From Hexactinellida sp. DTS-2022 (lineage: Eukaryota; Porifera; Hexactinellida), in contig JAPNXP010000013.1 in the NCBI GenBank assembly GCA_028753945.1, forward strand, positions 1,984,001 through 2,048,000: a stretch of 64,000 nt of DNA, written 5' to 3'. Position 1 is the stretch's first letter, and each line of letters starts with the position of its first letter. The position numbers and the translations under genes were made by a program. The notes under the pieces are model-generated. The model was not told where the DNA came from. It was given only the letters and a program-made list of their open reading frames with translations, and ran no database searches. Shown here piece after piece: positions 1 to 12,273 of this stretch.

Positions 1-54
1 AACTCTATCAAACTCTATCAAAAAACTCTATTAAAAACTTGAACAAGCTTCATA
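1..54 (+). repeat. Short AACTCTATCAA direct repeats upstream of Helitron ORF
   Basis: AACTCTATCAA occurs twice and a diverged third copy (AACTCTATTAA) follows, directly before the ATG at 55. They may be leader or subterminal repeats of the Helitron; the window edge hides the rest. Confidence 0.4.
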
Positions 55-3000
55 ATGCCCCGAATGATAAAACGCGGTCCTCAATGCAAATCACGTTTTA
101 CTAAAAACGATGCATTGAGAATGGAAATTTTAAGGACTAATGAAACAATAGAAGCTAAACAAGCCAGGCTTGAGAAGCAAAAAAAGTATCAACTGGCATA
201 TTATGTAAAACAGAGTGATGGAGAACGAGCTTCCCGTCTCGGTAAACAACTAGAATTCCAACTATCTTACCGTGACAAACAGAGTGATGAAGAACGAGCT
301 ATCCGTCTCGGTCAACAACAAGAATTCCAATTATCTTATCGTGACAAACAAAGTGGTGAAGAACGAGCCATCCGTCTCGGTCAACAACTAGAATACCAAT
401 TATCCCACTTTGACAATCAGAATGCAGATGATCGAGCTACCCGTCTTGAACGCCAGCTAGAATATCAGAAAGCTTACTATTTAAGTGAGAGCAGCGAAGA
501 ACTAATTATCCGCCGCAAGCGCCAGCAAGATCATAATAAAGCTCATTGCGAGGACGAGAGTAATGAAAGACGAATTTCCCGTCTAGACTATCAAAGAAAG
601 TACCAGTCCTTAAGGACCAAAGGTAATAGTAATGATAGTTATCTAAATATCGCACGTTCCGTTCCTGCATCTGAATTTAACGATAATATAATCAACGAAA
701 ATTATTTTGGTGCAATGGAATTTATTTTTCCACTTTGTGGCGCGAAGTTTTGGGAGAGCGAAAAGCTTACCACTAGCACTAAGAAATGCAACAAGTTCCC
801 CCTCTGTTGTGGACAGGGGAAAGTGGTTCTACCCCCGTTAGTCTCACCGCCTGAGATGCTACTGCATCTGCTGACTACTTCTGACAAACGAGGGAGAGAG
901 TTCAGAGATAAAATTCGAGCCTAAAACTCAGCTATAGCCTTTGCTTCGCTGGGAGTAAACCTCGATAAGGAACTTGCTAGCGCGAGACGTGGAGTGTACA
1001 CCTTCCGTATCCAGGGAGTTGTAAACCATTACATCGGACAGCTGACACCCAGAGAGGGAGAAGCTCCCTCCTTTGCCCAGATATACATCCATGATGGGAT
1101 AGCTGAGGGCGAGATAGAAAACCGGCAGCGGCATCTGGGAGAGGCATCTCTGCCAGAACTGAAAGTACTGCAGGCCCTAATGCACGAGGTAAATCCTTAT
1201 GTGCAGTACTTCAGGCACGGAATAGAGCTAATGAGAGCGAAAGGAGGAACTGACGTTAGGATGATCATCCGAGCTGATGGTGTCCCTGATCCCAGACGCT
1301 ATAACGCCCCTGCTGCCCCAGAGGTAGCCGTCATCATGCCCGGAGACGGGTATTCAGAAGACGTAGCCAGCAGAGACATAGTGCTACATGCACGTACAGG
1401 GGGTTTACAGCGTATAACCGAGTGCAATTGCGCTTATGATTCTTTGCATTATGTACTTTTGTTCCACTCAGGAGATAATGGCTGGCATCTGAAAATCCCT
1501 CACAGCAGAGGGAAAGGAGATGTGACTGCATTGGAATATTACTCTTCCCGTCTGATTGTGAGAAGTGATTTGAGCTATCTACACATGTTTGGCAGACTAT
1601 TTCATCAGTACTTGGTGGATATGTTTGCTAAAGTGGAGCAACAGCGACTGAACTATATTAAGTGCAATCAGCAAAAGATTAGAGTAGATCTATACGGTGG
1701 CCTTGCTGATGCTATTTCTGCTGGCGATTCTAATCCTAGAGATTTGGGACGTAAAGTGATATTGCCTTCTTCCTTCACAGGTAGTCCTCGATAAATGTTT
1801 GAGTTATACCAAGACAGTATGCCTATAGTCAGGAAATATGTTAAGCCAGACTTATTCATTACATTTACATGCAATCCTAAATGGGAGGAGATATCCTCTG
1901 CTCTTATAGGAAACCAAAAAGCAACCGATCGTCCTGATTTAATTGTTAGAGTGTTTAAGATGAAATTGAAAGAATTACTTAATGATATCTGTAACAAACA
2001 CGTATTAGGTTAACCGTTGGCGCATGTTTATACAATAGAATTCCAAAAACGGGGCCTCCCCATGCACACATTTTGGTAATTTTATGTCAGAGCGATAAAC
2101 CTAGAGAACCATCAGATTATGACAAAATTGTAATTGCGGAAATTCACGACCCAATCCATAATCCCAGGCTTCACGATATTGTTAAGCGTTGTATGATGCA
2201 TAGTCCGTGTGGCTCTATAAGGAGGAACGCTCCTTGCATGCGTGATGGTAAATGCACGAAAAAATATCCCAAAGCTTTTGCTGAATGTACTACAACAGGC
2301 AACGATAGCTATCCTATACAGTATACCAACGTCGTGATAACAAACGAACTGTGATAGTAAATGGTATTGAATTAGACAATCGTTCGGTTGTTCCATACAA
2401 TCCTTATTTACTTCTGAAATATAATGCACATATTAATGTTGAGATTTGCAGTACAGTTAGTGCAGTAAATATCTATACAAATACGTGTACAAGGGTCATG
2501 ATAGAGCCATTGTAGAGTTCCACACTGCCGACAGTAGTGAAAGTAGTAAGACTAAGAACGTAGATGAAATTGTAAACTATCTAGAAGCTCGATACGTGTC
2601 TGCTACTGAAGCTTGCTATCGTCTCTTTGCATTTGATCTCCACGCCAATTTTCCACATGTGATGAGACTAGCTTTGCACCTGGAAGATCAGCAGCCTGTA
2701 GTGTTTGCTGAAAGTGCTTCTATAGAAGATGTACTCAGTAGGCAGAGACACACTACCCTCACTGGGTGGTTTGTTGCTAATCAAAAATTTGTGAGTGCAA
2801 GGGATCTTACTACACAAATTTTCCCGAAAAATTTGTGTGGGATAAGAATGATCGTGAATGGAAGGAGAGGATCAAAGGGCATGGCACTGTGATAGGCCGT
2901 GTCTATTCAGCTCATCCAGGTGACGGTCCGTTATTTCTTAAGAATGCTTCTCAATCATGTCACGGGCTGTACCAGTTTTCAGGATATCCGCACTCTCTCT

Positions 3001-4982
3001 GATGGCACCGTGTGTGATACCTTTAAGGAAGCAGCCCGTAGACGAGACCTGTTGGAGGATGATCAGGAATCTGAAGACTGCTTGACAGCAGCTGCAATAA
3101 GTGAAGTACCAACACAGCTACGCCAGCTATTTGTGACTATTCTTTTGTTCAACGAGTCATCTGAACCACTAGCTTTGTGGAATAAGCATAAAGTCTCCCT
3201 GTCTGAGGACTATTTATTTAAAGCTAGAGTATTAGCTCCCAATCTCGAATTGAACGAGCACTTGACTAACAAGGCATTAATAGATATTCAGTATCGACTA
3301 GAACAACAGGGTAAATCACCATCAGATTTTCCTGGAATGCCACTTACGTCTCTTGCCAAGAGTCCCTATGACCAACCTAGCATAATTCGATATGAAATGG
3401 ATTATAATGTCACTGAACAATTAACTGTTGCTGAGGAAAATATCCGGGGGCTTAACTCTGATCAAACTAACGTATTAGAATGCATAATGGAGGCAATCAA
3501 TGATCCAATGATTGCCCAGAGAGCATTTTTTATTGATGGACCCGGAGGTACTGGCAAAACCTTTCTGTACAACACGATATTAGCTAAAGCCCGAACACAG
3601 GGTCAGATCGCACTAGCGATGGCTTCTTCTGGGAGAGCAGCTCTCCTGCTGCAAGGCGGGAGGACTGTTCATTCTAGGCTAAAGATTCCAATTCCTGTGA
3701 ATGAGTTATCCGTGTGTAACATTTCTAAACAGAGTGCCTTAGCTAAACTAATACAATCTGCCAAGTTATTAGTATGGGATGAAGCCCCAATGATACATAG
3801 GCATGCTGCTGAGTGTATAGATCGAAGTTTGAGAGACCTTTGTTCGTGTAACCAACCTTTTGGTGGAAAGGTTATCGTATTTGGAGGTACTTTCGTCAAA
3901 TTCTACCAGTGATTAGGCACGGAACTAGATCAGAAGTTGTAGCTGCCTGTTTAAATAGGTCACCACTTTGGCGTTGTGTTAAAGTGATGAAATTAACGAT
4001 CAACATACGTCTTCAGCGATTATCTTCTCAGGATTCTGTTGAAGTGAGCAAATTCTCATACTTTTTGCTAAGAGTAGGCGATGGTACTGAACCTCAAAAC
4101 GAAGATAATATGGTTCATATAAATGAGAAATTTATAGTACGTGGTGAAACTTTCGCAGACTTGGCCACAACTATCTACTCTGATATTAAGGAAAATTATC
4201 AAAATCGTGATTAAATAACTTCTCGCATAATTATGTGTCCTAAGAACAACACAACAGATCAAATTAATGAGTTTGTGATGAATACAATACCCGGTGAGGC
4301 TAAAGTATTATTGAGTGCGGATTCTGCAGATTCTAATCAGGCTGCCATGTATCCAACTGAGTTTTTAAATTCCATTACGCTTGCTAGCTTACCTCCGCAT
4401 CGTCTCTACCTTAAGAAATACGCCTCAGTGATACTTTTGCGTAGTCTAAATCCCACTCAAGGGATGTGTAATGGCTCTCGCTTAACAATTATTGAAATGT
4501 CAAGCCATGTTATTGATGCTGAAATTGAAACTGGCACACATCGTGGTAAACGAGTGTTCATACCTCGCATAGTGATGATACCTTCTGAGACAGACTTCCC
4601 GTTTGTTCTCAGGCGAAAACAATTTCCAATTCGTCCTGCATTTTGTATTACTATTAACAAAGGTCAGGGCCAGAGTCTTAATTCAGTTGGTATATTTTTA
4701 CCCACTCCGGAGGCTATATTTAGTCATGGACAATTATATGTTGCTCTCAGCAGAGTCCAGAATCCTCGAGGCTTGAAAGTAATGGTATGTGGAGGAATTT
4801 ACTCTGCCTCCGGTGGAGTTTCTGTACGGAATGTAGTTTATAAGGAGGCATTTCAATATCATCTGGGAAACATTTCTCCCTCCAACCAAAACTCTGGATA
4901 TTGTTCCCCAATGGATTTGTCATTCGAGAATGCATTTTCTGATTCTGAGCCAGACTCGGTTCCAGGTAATACTGAAAAATAG
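55..4982 (+). pseudogene. Helitron Rep/helicase, decayed
   Basis: Relic of the rolling-circle Rep plus Pif1-type helicase that mobilises Helitrons. The N-terminus (55-924) has about six imperfect copies of a charged repeat (core RLGxQLEFQLSYRDKQ), common in animal Helitron proteins, followed by a Cys-containing region. Rep motifs are visible: FITFTCNPKW (about 1857), the HUH motif LPHAH (about 2056) and the two-tyrosine motif KYLYKYVYKG (2467-2496). Helicase motifs follow: Walker A GPGGTGKT (about 3538) and Walker B VWDEAP (about 3772), and the C-terminal SHGQLYVALSR (about 4720). In-frame stops lie at 922, 1792, 2011 and 4212. Frameshifts lie near 2060, 2350-2470, 2880-2940 and 3890, so no protein can be made. 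Both Rep and helicase cores are recognisable, so family identity is firm. Confidence 0.93.
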
Positions 4983-5062
4983 GAAAGTGTCCCTATCTCT
5001 CAAGTTCGACAAACTGAATTGATAGATCTCTAACAGGTTCTGTTAACCAATTTTCCCTACTT

Positions 5063-5667
5063 ATGCGTAACCATATAGCAATGACTCTTGATATGGAAAT
5101 ACAACCAATATTATCCATCCGAAATAATGAAATGGTTATTGTTGATAGCACTTTAAAGAATTACTACGCATCGCTTGAAGCAAGGCTATCACATTTGTTT
5201 GGTCACAATTTTGAATTATGCCCTGTAACTGGAGATGGTAATTGTCTTTACCGAGCCTTAGCGCATATTATTTTTGGTACATAGGCAATATATGAACATT
5301 TAAAATTTCAATTGATTCGTCAATTTCGAAACAGCCCTCTACACTGTTATAATGTAATGGAAATGTTACATTATAGCTGTGAAGAGGATTTGAACAATCA
5401 TTTAGACCTCATAAGCAAACCAAATGAATGGGGTACTGATGTAGTATTAGCTGTATTGGGTTCTCTAGCGGAGTAGCTGTACTAGTTATCAATGCTACTC
5501 ACACTAATCCTAATATGTGGAGAGTAGACTCTATCTATGCTCATGACACATTGTCATCTACAACACACAGTAATCCTGTGTTCAGCGGCCAGAAACTTGG
5601 TGTAGTGCTGCATCGACTACACAATGTTGAAGAGCTCTATCACTTCGATCCATTTTATTATAAGTAG
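5063..5667 (+). pseudogene. Helitron-associated OTU cysteine protease, broken
   Basis: OTU-family (ovarian tumour) cysteine protease domain just downstream of the Helitron helicase, on the same strand. The catalytic Cys block reads GDGNCLYRAL (about 5233-5262). The later conserved block NEWGTDVVLAVLGSL (about 5425-5469) and the C-terminal catalytic-His region YHFDP (about 5638) are recognisable. A TAG at 5282-5284 and a frameshift near 5475 break it; beyond each lesion the domain continues to a stop at 5665-5667. OTU domains are known cargo of animal Helitrons (Helentron/Helitron2 type). Whether this was a separate ORF or the tail of the Rep/helicase is unclear, because about 80 bp with stops separates them in the same orientation. 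Confidence 0.85.
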
Positions 5668-6440
5668 CTCCTAGGAATATATGTCGGCGACACTTTAAGA
5701 ACTCTCTCGGAGTATTGCTTCGGCATGCTACTCCAAGATATTTTAGCTAATTCTTTATAGATAGATATTTCAGTCAATGCATCGTCATGAACATAGACTT
5801 CCGCCAACATTGGACAGAAGTTGGGATTAGTCAAACAAAGACTAATTATTTCAGGTAGTGAACATTTTGATCCGATTTACTTGATAGTTCAACATTGTGT
5901 ATACGTATTTAGAGGAGATCTTAACAGTTTCCCTCTATGATATTATTAATCTATACTACTGTATATCTGTGATTTACATCACTTACTAATGATAGCTCTT
6001 ACGAATCATGAATGAATGGTTCCGGGTAGTGTCTCTATTGCGTGTAATTCCTGAGTAATTGCATTCTAAAAGATTATATTTTGAGCTTCTACTTATTTCC
6101 ATGATGTATGTATAAATCTATACGTATATCCATTTCATTATTTTTATACCAAAACGTGTTTATTTGTTTCTATATTTTCTTTTGAGGAAACTCACACCTC
6201 ACAAAGTGAAAAACACCCCATTATACCCACCTCTACGGACTGAGCTAGATCAATATCTCCAAGTCAACAGAAATATACGTAGCAGGCTAGCAGCAACAAA
6301 CAAGATCACTTTCAGACTGAGGTAATCAAATAAATGTAATGTTATTTTTAATTGCTTAATCGTCCAATCAAATAATATCCTCTTATATTTTGCGCCTTTA
6401 GCCATTATTTCATTGGCTCCCGAAGTAGTCATGAACAAAT
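5668..6440. other. No gene recognised
   Basis: AT-rich stretch after the OTU stop. It probably holds the Helitron 3' flank, but I could not identify a CTRR end with a preceding hairpin, so the element boundary is unresolved. Confidence 0.4.
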
Positions 6441-6452
6441 TGTTCTATAAAT
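6441..6452 (+). promoter_or_regulatory. TATA-like box (CTATAAATAC)
   Basis: A TATAAATA motif lies about 30 bp upstream of the ATG at 6476, a spacing compatible with a core promoter for the small ORF. The region is AT-rich, so chance is possible. Confidence 0.35.
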
Positions 6453-6475
6453 ACACAAAAAGTTTTTAACTAATT

Positions 6476-6667
6476 ATGCAAAATCCTATCAAAGAAATGC
6501 GAACACTATCCATTGATTCTGATATTAGTAAATTACCAGCTAATAGTGAATTACCAGCTAATGAATTACCAGCTAATAGTGAATTACCCAATCCTGCGGG
6601 TTACCCCGATGATAAACCTTCTTCACACAAAAATCGGAAGCGAGGTAATGCAACAATTGCATTGTAA
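6476..6667 (+). CDS. Small ORF with ELPAN repeats, unknown
   Basis: 63-aa ORF of unknown function, possibly a first exon. It is hydrophilic, with three to four tandem copies of a short motif (ELPANS/ELPAN) around residues 20-37 and a basic C-terminus (HKNRKRGN). A plausible splice donor GCGAG|GTAATG lies at about 6644, inside the ORF, so the real product could continue into an exon not identified here. A TATA-like box sits upstream. No homology recognised. It may be the 5' end of a transposon gene. Confidence 0.3.
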   Translation: MQNPIKEMRTLSIDSDISKLPANSELPANELPANSELPNPAGYPDDKPSSHKNRKRGNATIAL

Positions 6668-7158
6668 TTAAAAAAATAAAGTTACTACAAGATATCATCG
6701 AAGTAAGTTCCCTTAAAATAACTTCTATTTTTAATCATACAAGTATTGTGCTTAATACTAATCACCTTAAACCCAGAGGCGATGATGCTGTTTAGAGACA
6801 ACAAGATCAAATTAAATATTAACTTATAATTGGTGAGTTTTCTTTTTTCATTTCATTCTTTTTAATCTATTTGTTTTACATCTGCCTCTTTTAGATTCTC
6901 ACAGCACATCTATCTATATCTATCTACTTACCATATAATATGTCTATATCTACTATATATATGTACGTATATCTCTATATAACTATTTATTAAACGCAAT
7001 GATTATTTGTCTGTTCGCACTTTATTTTGGGAACTGGTAAGGGCTACAGACTTGAAATTTGGCAGGGGGTGTAGTTTTATATTTGAAGGAGCAAGTTAAA
7101 TCACAACTTTTCCTGAAAATTTAAAAATCATGCTCGAGACACAGTTTAAAATGTTATA
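6668..7158. other. No gene; AT-rich with CTATAT runs
   Basis: TATCTA/CTATAT microsatellite-like runs (6905-6985) lead into a stretch (about 6990-7140) that resembles animal transposon subterminal sequence. No TIR partner or ORF was found. Confidence 0.3.
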
Positions 7159-7652
7159 CAGTGTAACCTTGGTAACCGGAGCCTCGATAACCGGGGAGCG
7201 GGGAATTCTTTTTTTTAATTTCGTCGTTTAATATACAAATGACTCTCTCTAACCGGCGAATTGCCCTAAGCGGGGAATGGGGAATGTGATCTGGTTACGA
7301 CTTCGTGTATTACTTTAAATCCTAACCTCGCTAAACGGGGAATTTATAACATAAGTCGAAATGAATAGTATTATTTCAGTGTCTTTCTAATAGTACTTTA
7401 CTTAATACAAACAATGCATTCTACTAGTTTCCCTAAATCTGAAAATTTCTAGAACACAAATAAGCTACACGGCTAATTAGAATTTCCGAAAAAGTCTGTG
7501 ATGCTTGCCTGCATAAGTGTGCTAAAATATAAGTTTCAATAGAAAGTCAAGACCATAGGAAAATCAATAAATAGAGACACCCTCTAACCGGGGACTGGGG
7601 AATAACTTCAAAATCTGTAGTCCCATATTCCCCGGTTAGCGAGGTTACACTG
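7159..7652. mobile_element. TA-flanked pogo-like MITE
   Basis: Inverted termini CAGTGTAACCTTGGTAACCG at the left and the complementary CCCCGGTTAGCGAGGTTACACTG at the right (first 20 bases compared). A TA dinucleotide flanks both sides. Repeated CCGGGGA modules inside belong to the termini. No ORF, so it is non-autonomous. TIR style and TA duplication fit the pogo/Tigger branch of Tc1/mariner. Confidence 0.8.
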
Positions 7653-7983
7653 TAATAGGGTAATCAGGTACATAGATTTCAGATTTGCTACTCATAAATC
7701 CGAAAAAACCTATATTTGTCAGTTAGGAATAATTTTCGTATCCTCAGCCGTTACGAATTTACTATGACTGGGTAGACCAGAACTCCCATCAAAAAGCAAG
7801 CTATTTCAGGGGTGAATCGACAACTACTACAGCTATCATCACTCTCTAATGACGTAATCTCTTCTCTAAAAATCGCAGATTTCTTCACTCTTAAGATAAA
7901 TAACATCTTGGTCAGTATTAAAATCCGCCACCTCACACAGCTCTTCTGGATCAATCAACACCAAACACGTATCTTTTCACATA

Positions 7984-8318
7984 CAGTCTACTCCGCGTAA
8001 TTGGGACACTTTTGTTCCAGGCCTCTTGTCCCAATTAAGCGGTGATCCCAATTAACCGAAAAACCTTTGTAAAGTAGTGATTTAACTGTGATTTAAACAA
8101 ATTTTGGTTTTAAACCTGTTATAACAATTCCTCCAATGCCTGCGTACCCTTGATTCTTCTCAAACCAATAGAATGAGCCGTAATATTCTCTGGAACGTTT
8201 GATATATCCTTGAACTACAAGGTCATAATCTCTGGTAAATTTCGATTTTACGGAAATCAATGAGAATAGACAATATTTAGATATTTTGTCCTGCCTTCAT
8301 TAGTATTGACAAAGCATA
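7984..8318. mobile_element. Truncated copy of the ACTCCGCTTAATTGGGAC MITE
   Basis: Left end CAGTCTACTCCGCGTAATTG, preceded by TA. The next about 330 bp align by eye with 43574-43890, another copy in this window. The right half is missing; the sequence changes abruptly to a LINE fragment near 8320. Confidence 0.7.
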
Positions 8319-8321
8319 AAT

Positions 8322-8612
8322 CCTTAAATGGGCTCCGCTGGAAATCAAGATAGAGCTGCGCTGCAAACAGCGGATGGAAACACTGATACGGAGCCTATTC
8401 CATCCTGGATAGTAAAATATTCAATACTGCTCCTTACGCCTATCCTGAAGAAACTTATCAACACCTGTCTCAAAATCGGTCACTTTTGTTCATCATCGAA
8501 ACGCGGAATAATAATTCCTAAGCTTAAAAAACAACACTTGGATCCCGTTCTGTTCAACTATCGTCCTATTTCAAATCTTTCTTTCGTGTCTAAACTTTCC
8601 GATCTTAAGACT
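8322..8612 (+). pseudogene. LINE reverse-transcriptase fragment
   Basis: An open stretch of about 95 codons whose translation contains the signature region between RT motifs 0 and 2 of non-LTR retrotransposons: helix LLTPILKKLINTCLKIG, then KRGIIIPKLKK, then FNYRPISNLSFVSKL. The last motif (YRPISNL) is diagnostic of Jockey/CR1/L2-type RTs. Only this scrap remains. It ends in a short palindromic AAGATC-rich stretch at about 8600-8640. It is on the plus strand, so it is unlikely to be part of the minus-strand LINE endonuclease at 12-15 kb. Confidence 0.75.
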
Positions 8613-8719
8613 TAAGATCGATCTTAAACTTAAGATCTTAGTGAATACGGCCGCTGATTCAAGCGGTAAAACCAATACCATTTAATTATTGAAATTCTAA
8701 TATATAATTAAAGCTAGTA

Positions 8720-9099
8720 CAGTAGAACCTGTTAGTATGAACATTATTAACTTGCGATCCGGTGGGCGTGAATATACAGATACTAAAGTGCGTGCAATTA
8801 TCTTCAAAAATGATGTTTAATTGAGAATAGCAGAAATATTGTTGGCATGTAATTACTATTAGCTAAATAAATATATATCCATACAAGTGTAATGTGAAGA
8901 CCTATACTTATACTGTTGGGGTCTGTCTGGTGATGCTAATGTACTATTTCGGTCTAACGATATGAATTTCTGGTTAGTATGAACACAATTTTGGGACTCA
9001 AAGGATTTTCAATACAAATGACACCAGTTAATAGAAATTTCGGATAAGGTGAACAAATTTTGACGGTCCCTAAGTGTTCATATCAACGAGGTTCTACTG
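8720..9099. mobile_element. TA-flanked MITE (CAGTAGAACCTGTTAGTATG)
   Basis: Left end CAGTAGAACCTGTTAGTATG and right end complementary (CAACGAGGTTCTACTG), with TA on both sides; 380 bp with no ORF. GAACA/TGTTCAT modules recur near both ends. pogo-like type. Confidence 0.8.
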
Positions 9100-9307
9100 T
9101 ATCATGTACTGTAGGTTATATCATTTCTAATTTTTAATGAACCATAATCCAAATAAATTATTAAAGGTATGAGAAAATAATACAATTTCTTGTACAAGTA
9201 AATACTACAATTTCATTCCATATAATCTACCACTTATCCATTAATTAATTTATTATATAAATCCTCCAAATTGACTTTAACCGTTCACGCATTAACTTTA
9301 TACTATA

Positions 9308-9870
9308 CACTAACCGTCCAAAAGTATTTGAACAGGAATAATTTGTAATCAGACTTTTGAGGTTATACCAGCATAATAACATTCGTAGATGCTACAAATG
9401 GCTATTTACATGAAACGATATGTAAAGTATTATAAAACAGCAAAATATTCGAATTTTCATTTTAATGGAGGCGATAAACTCATTAAATATATAATTAGCT
9501 AATTAAATAATTATTTTGTGATAATTAAGATGCAATGGGAATATATTAATTCTGATAGCAGATTTGAATTCCACAAGGTAAAATTACTCTAACTCTATAA
9601 TTTCAAATCAATCAGAATATATTCTACTGTGATACAGCCACATTTCCATTTGTGCCACTTATGCCACAAGTGGCACGTGGCAGAAACACTTGTGCCACTC
9701 CATGGATATTTGCTAAATTGAATTGAAATCAGAATATTTTGTAATGTATATATATAATAAGATATTTGTAGTCATTTCAGAGTAGTTTAGAGAGCCGCTA
9801 ATAAGTTATCAGACGAGTATTGTGTGTGTATTAAAATCCCTACTGTTCAAATACTTTTGGCTGGTTAGTG
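9308..9870. mobile_element. TA-flanked mariner-like MITE
   Basis: Termini CACTAACCGTCCAAAAGTAT and its near-exact complement (CAAATACTTTTGGCTGGTTAGTG), with TA on both sides; about 563 bp and no ORF. It contains a GTGCCAC-rich short palindromic cluster at 9650-9700. Confidence 0.8.
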
Positions 9871-9896
9871 TATGTAGCTTGATAATTTATAGCATT

Positions 9897-10690
9897 ATGC
9901 GAGTTAGATGTTCAGCTCCTAACTGTCGTAGCGGTTATGATGGCGAAGAACCTATTCCTATTTTCAAATTGAGAGAAGAATTTCTCAGGTAAAAAGATGA
10001 GTGGAGAAAGTTTCTCCATAGAGATGATTGTTATTCTCTAAAGCAAGTCTACCTTTGTGCTAAGCATTTCCGACCTTGGGAAATTCTCTATACATATGAA
10101 GCTCTACTACCTGTGGACTGGGTGCACATTGTAAGTATTACATTTCACACTCTTATCTACTCCATCGGATTTTAAAACGGTATCCCTTATAGCTTAAATT
10201 ATAACTATGTTCTTGGTACTCTCAAATACATTTGGCAACCCATTGCAAAAGTTATAATGTTCCTACTGATTGAAACTTATCTATCAATAATTGTTTATAT
10301 TCCTAATTTCCTATTCATTACTTAAGTGGCCTCACTAATAAGTATATAAATGTACTAGCTCTTCTTTTAATAAGCATATCGAAGACCCAGACTTGTTGAT
10401 GGTGATACTCACACGATACTACCAAATTGTCCCTCATATCTTAAAAAACTGTTGAAATGCTAAAGCGTCTCGACTTTAATTTGAAGGAGAGTACATACCC
10501 AACTAAGAAAGTTTTTAGAAGAAAGTGCCCTCCAATGTAAAAAAGAAAAGCAAGAATTTGGTGTTGTTACTTTCGCTGAGCTTGTGTACAAATTGAAGAA
10601 AACTAATATTTCAAATAACTGGCTTCTCTGGTTTCCAATCCCTTCTACCTGCACATATGACACCCGTCTCTATCTCAAGACCAAGTACAA
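9897..10690 (+). pseudogene. THAP domain of a P-element-like transposase, decayed
   Basis: From the ATG at 9897 the translation begins MRVRCSAPNC and reaches LCAKHF, giving the C2CH zinc-binding spacing of a THAP DNA-binding domain (C5, C10, then C and H in CAKH). One TAA at 9993 interrupts it. The coding stretch ends at a good donor (CATT|GTAAGT, about 10132). A second piece at 10455-10690 reads about 70 codons (LKRLDFNLKES, then NNWLLWFPIPSTCTYDTRLYL) across a frameshift and may be the next exon. THAP domains form the N-terminus of P-element/THAP9 transposases. The related catalytic body in this window is at 40464-42735. It is not expressed in this form. Confidence 0.7.
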
Positions 10691-11924
10691 ATGAAATCTC
10701 ACTTAAAATAGATTTTCACTTGAATACGAAAGTTTTTCATCACAATATTCAAATTCCTATTTCTAAAAACAAAATAGATGATGTTCGTCATAGGCGTAGA
10801 GTATGACGGGGCGGCCGGGGCACGCCCCGTCAGCCCGTATGCATTACGGGGCGGAGGCCTCTTCGCCCCGTCAGCTTTCTGTTAAAGATTCCGGAAAATA
10901 TATAAATATATACAGAGTATGAAATCATGACTATTTCAATCAAGAATAAATATACTTTCCGGATATTTAATCGATAATTTACTGTACGAGTATACCAATT
11001 GTGGAATCCCGCTTAACGACCACCTCAGAATAACGATCATCCCAATATTGCTACTACTTTTTATATTATCGTTCAACCACTTATTAAGGCCTCCGGGTAC
11101 CTGCAATTTAGAACCAATGTATTTATTGTTAGTTGAATCCCCGATAGTCTATTGTATCAGCTATTATTCAAAACAAAGTTTGACTCTTTAACTCATATAC
11201 TTACCGAGTTACAGCCAAATATGTGAATTTGGAACTAAATGACCACCTATTATTATATAACATTAATTGAATATAGATCGATATTGACTATACAAAAGAT
11301 TCTATCAGAGAATTGGGTAGTTATCAATGCAATGTTAATGCATATTAAAGTTAGTACTAAGTATATAGAAAGGGGCAAAGAATCACGTTAAGTGATATAG
11401 TGTTTACTTTTGACACTACTGGAGTGACGATTCGGAATTTTCTGGAAATGTTCAACGTTCACCTTGCCTTATAGATATTTAATGACCAAACTGCTGCCGC
11501 TCTTCAAATACAAAATTCGATCCGAGAAACTTATAAATCTCAAACACACGATTTTATTAAAACAAGCTGCTCGTCCGCGCTACGCGCGTTCTTACAACTT
11601 GCACTCGGGCCTGCGGCCCTCGCTTGTATTCATGGCAAATACCTTTTCAAATGTTATACCGGTTGTATTTTGGTTGATAATTATTGCTAAAAAAGTCATG
11701 TATTCATTAAGTAGGTAGCAAGATTTTCCTTTTGTGGTAATCAACCAGATCATCAGCCAGATCCGAGAGGCGCCATTTCCTTTCTGCTTTCATGATTACC
11801 TGTTTAGACTTCTTGGTGGCTTCGTTAAACATGGGACTTGACGGCGTATGATGATACACCTCTTTCGAGAAGGGGCATGTTGTTCGTATAAGCCAGATAG
11901 CATACTATTGCAACAATTCTGATT
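10691..11924. other. Non-coding; GC-rich islets and a repeat copy
   Basis: No gene seen. Two GC-rich islets interrupt AT-rich DNA: 10812-10870 with inverted GACGGGGCG/CGCCCCGTC blocks, and 11568-11625. About 11150-11460 is a diverged copy of the interior of the foldback at 53.9-54.4 kb. Confidence 0.5.
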
Positions 11925-12180
11925 ACCATTACTTTCAGATGATTACGATTTGGATCTATATTTTTTAAGAGATTATGATTACGATTACGATTACTATAAA
12001 CTTATACAGTTGAAACCGGATATTTTTAACACCGGATATTTTTAACAATCGGATATTTTAACAAATTTTCGTTAAAAGAATGTGTTAAAAATATTCGGTT
12101 TCAACTGTATATGATTACGATTAAGAAACCCCAAAATGTATACTAATGCGGTCTGGCTAAGTCTGATAAATTCGAATCTA
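11925..12180. repeat. GATTAC-type simple repeat interrupted by a MITE
   Basis: Runs of GATTACGATTA lie on both sides of the MITE at 12007-12107, so the MITE landed inside a simple repeat. Confidence 0.7.
12007..12107. mobile_element. 101-bp TA-flanked MITE
   Basis: Termini CAGTTGAAACCGGATATTTT and the complement ATTCGGTTTCAACTG, flanked by TA on both sides. The interior is a GGATATTTTTAACA direct repeat. It is among the smallest MITEs in the window. Confidence 0.85.
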
Positions 12181-12273
12181 AAAGTACTAACAATATGGAA
12201 AGGTGTGTCCCTTTTCATGCGTAGGGGCGTGGACGCATTGGACTAGGGGAAAATACTCAAGAAGTTCCCTTAA

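Noticed and set aside
6905-7140. Possible Helitron or other element 5' end with CTATAT and TTTGTCTGTT words
   Set aside because: Only a vague resemblance to subterminal sequence of animal elements; no second end, hairpin or CTRR found.
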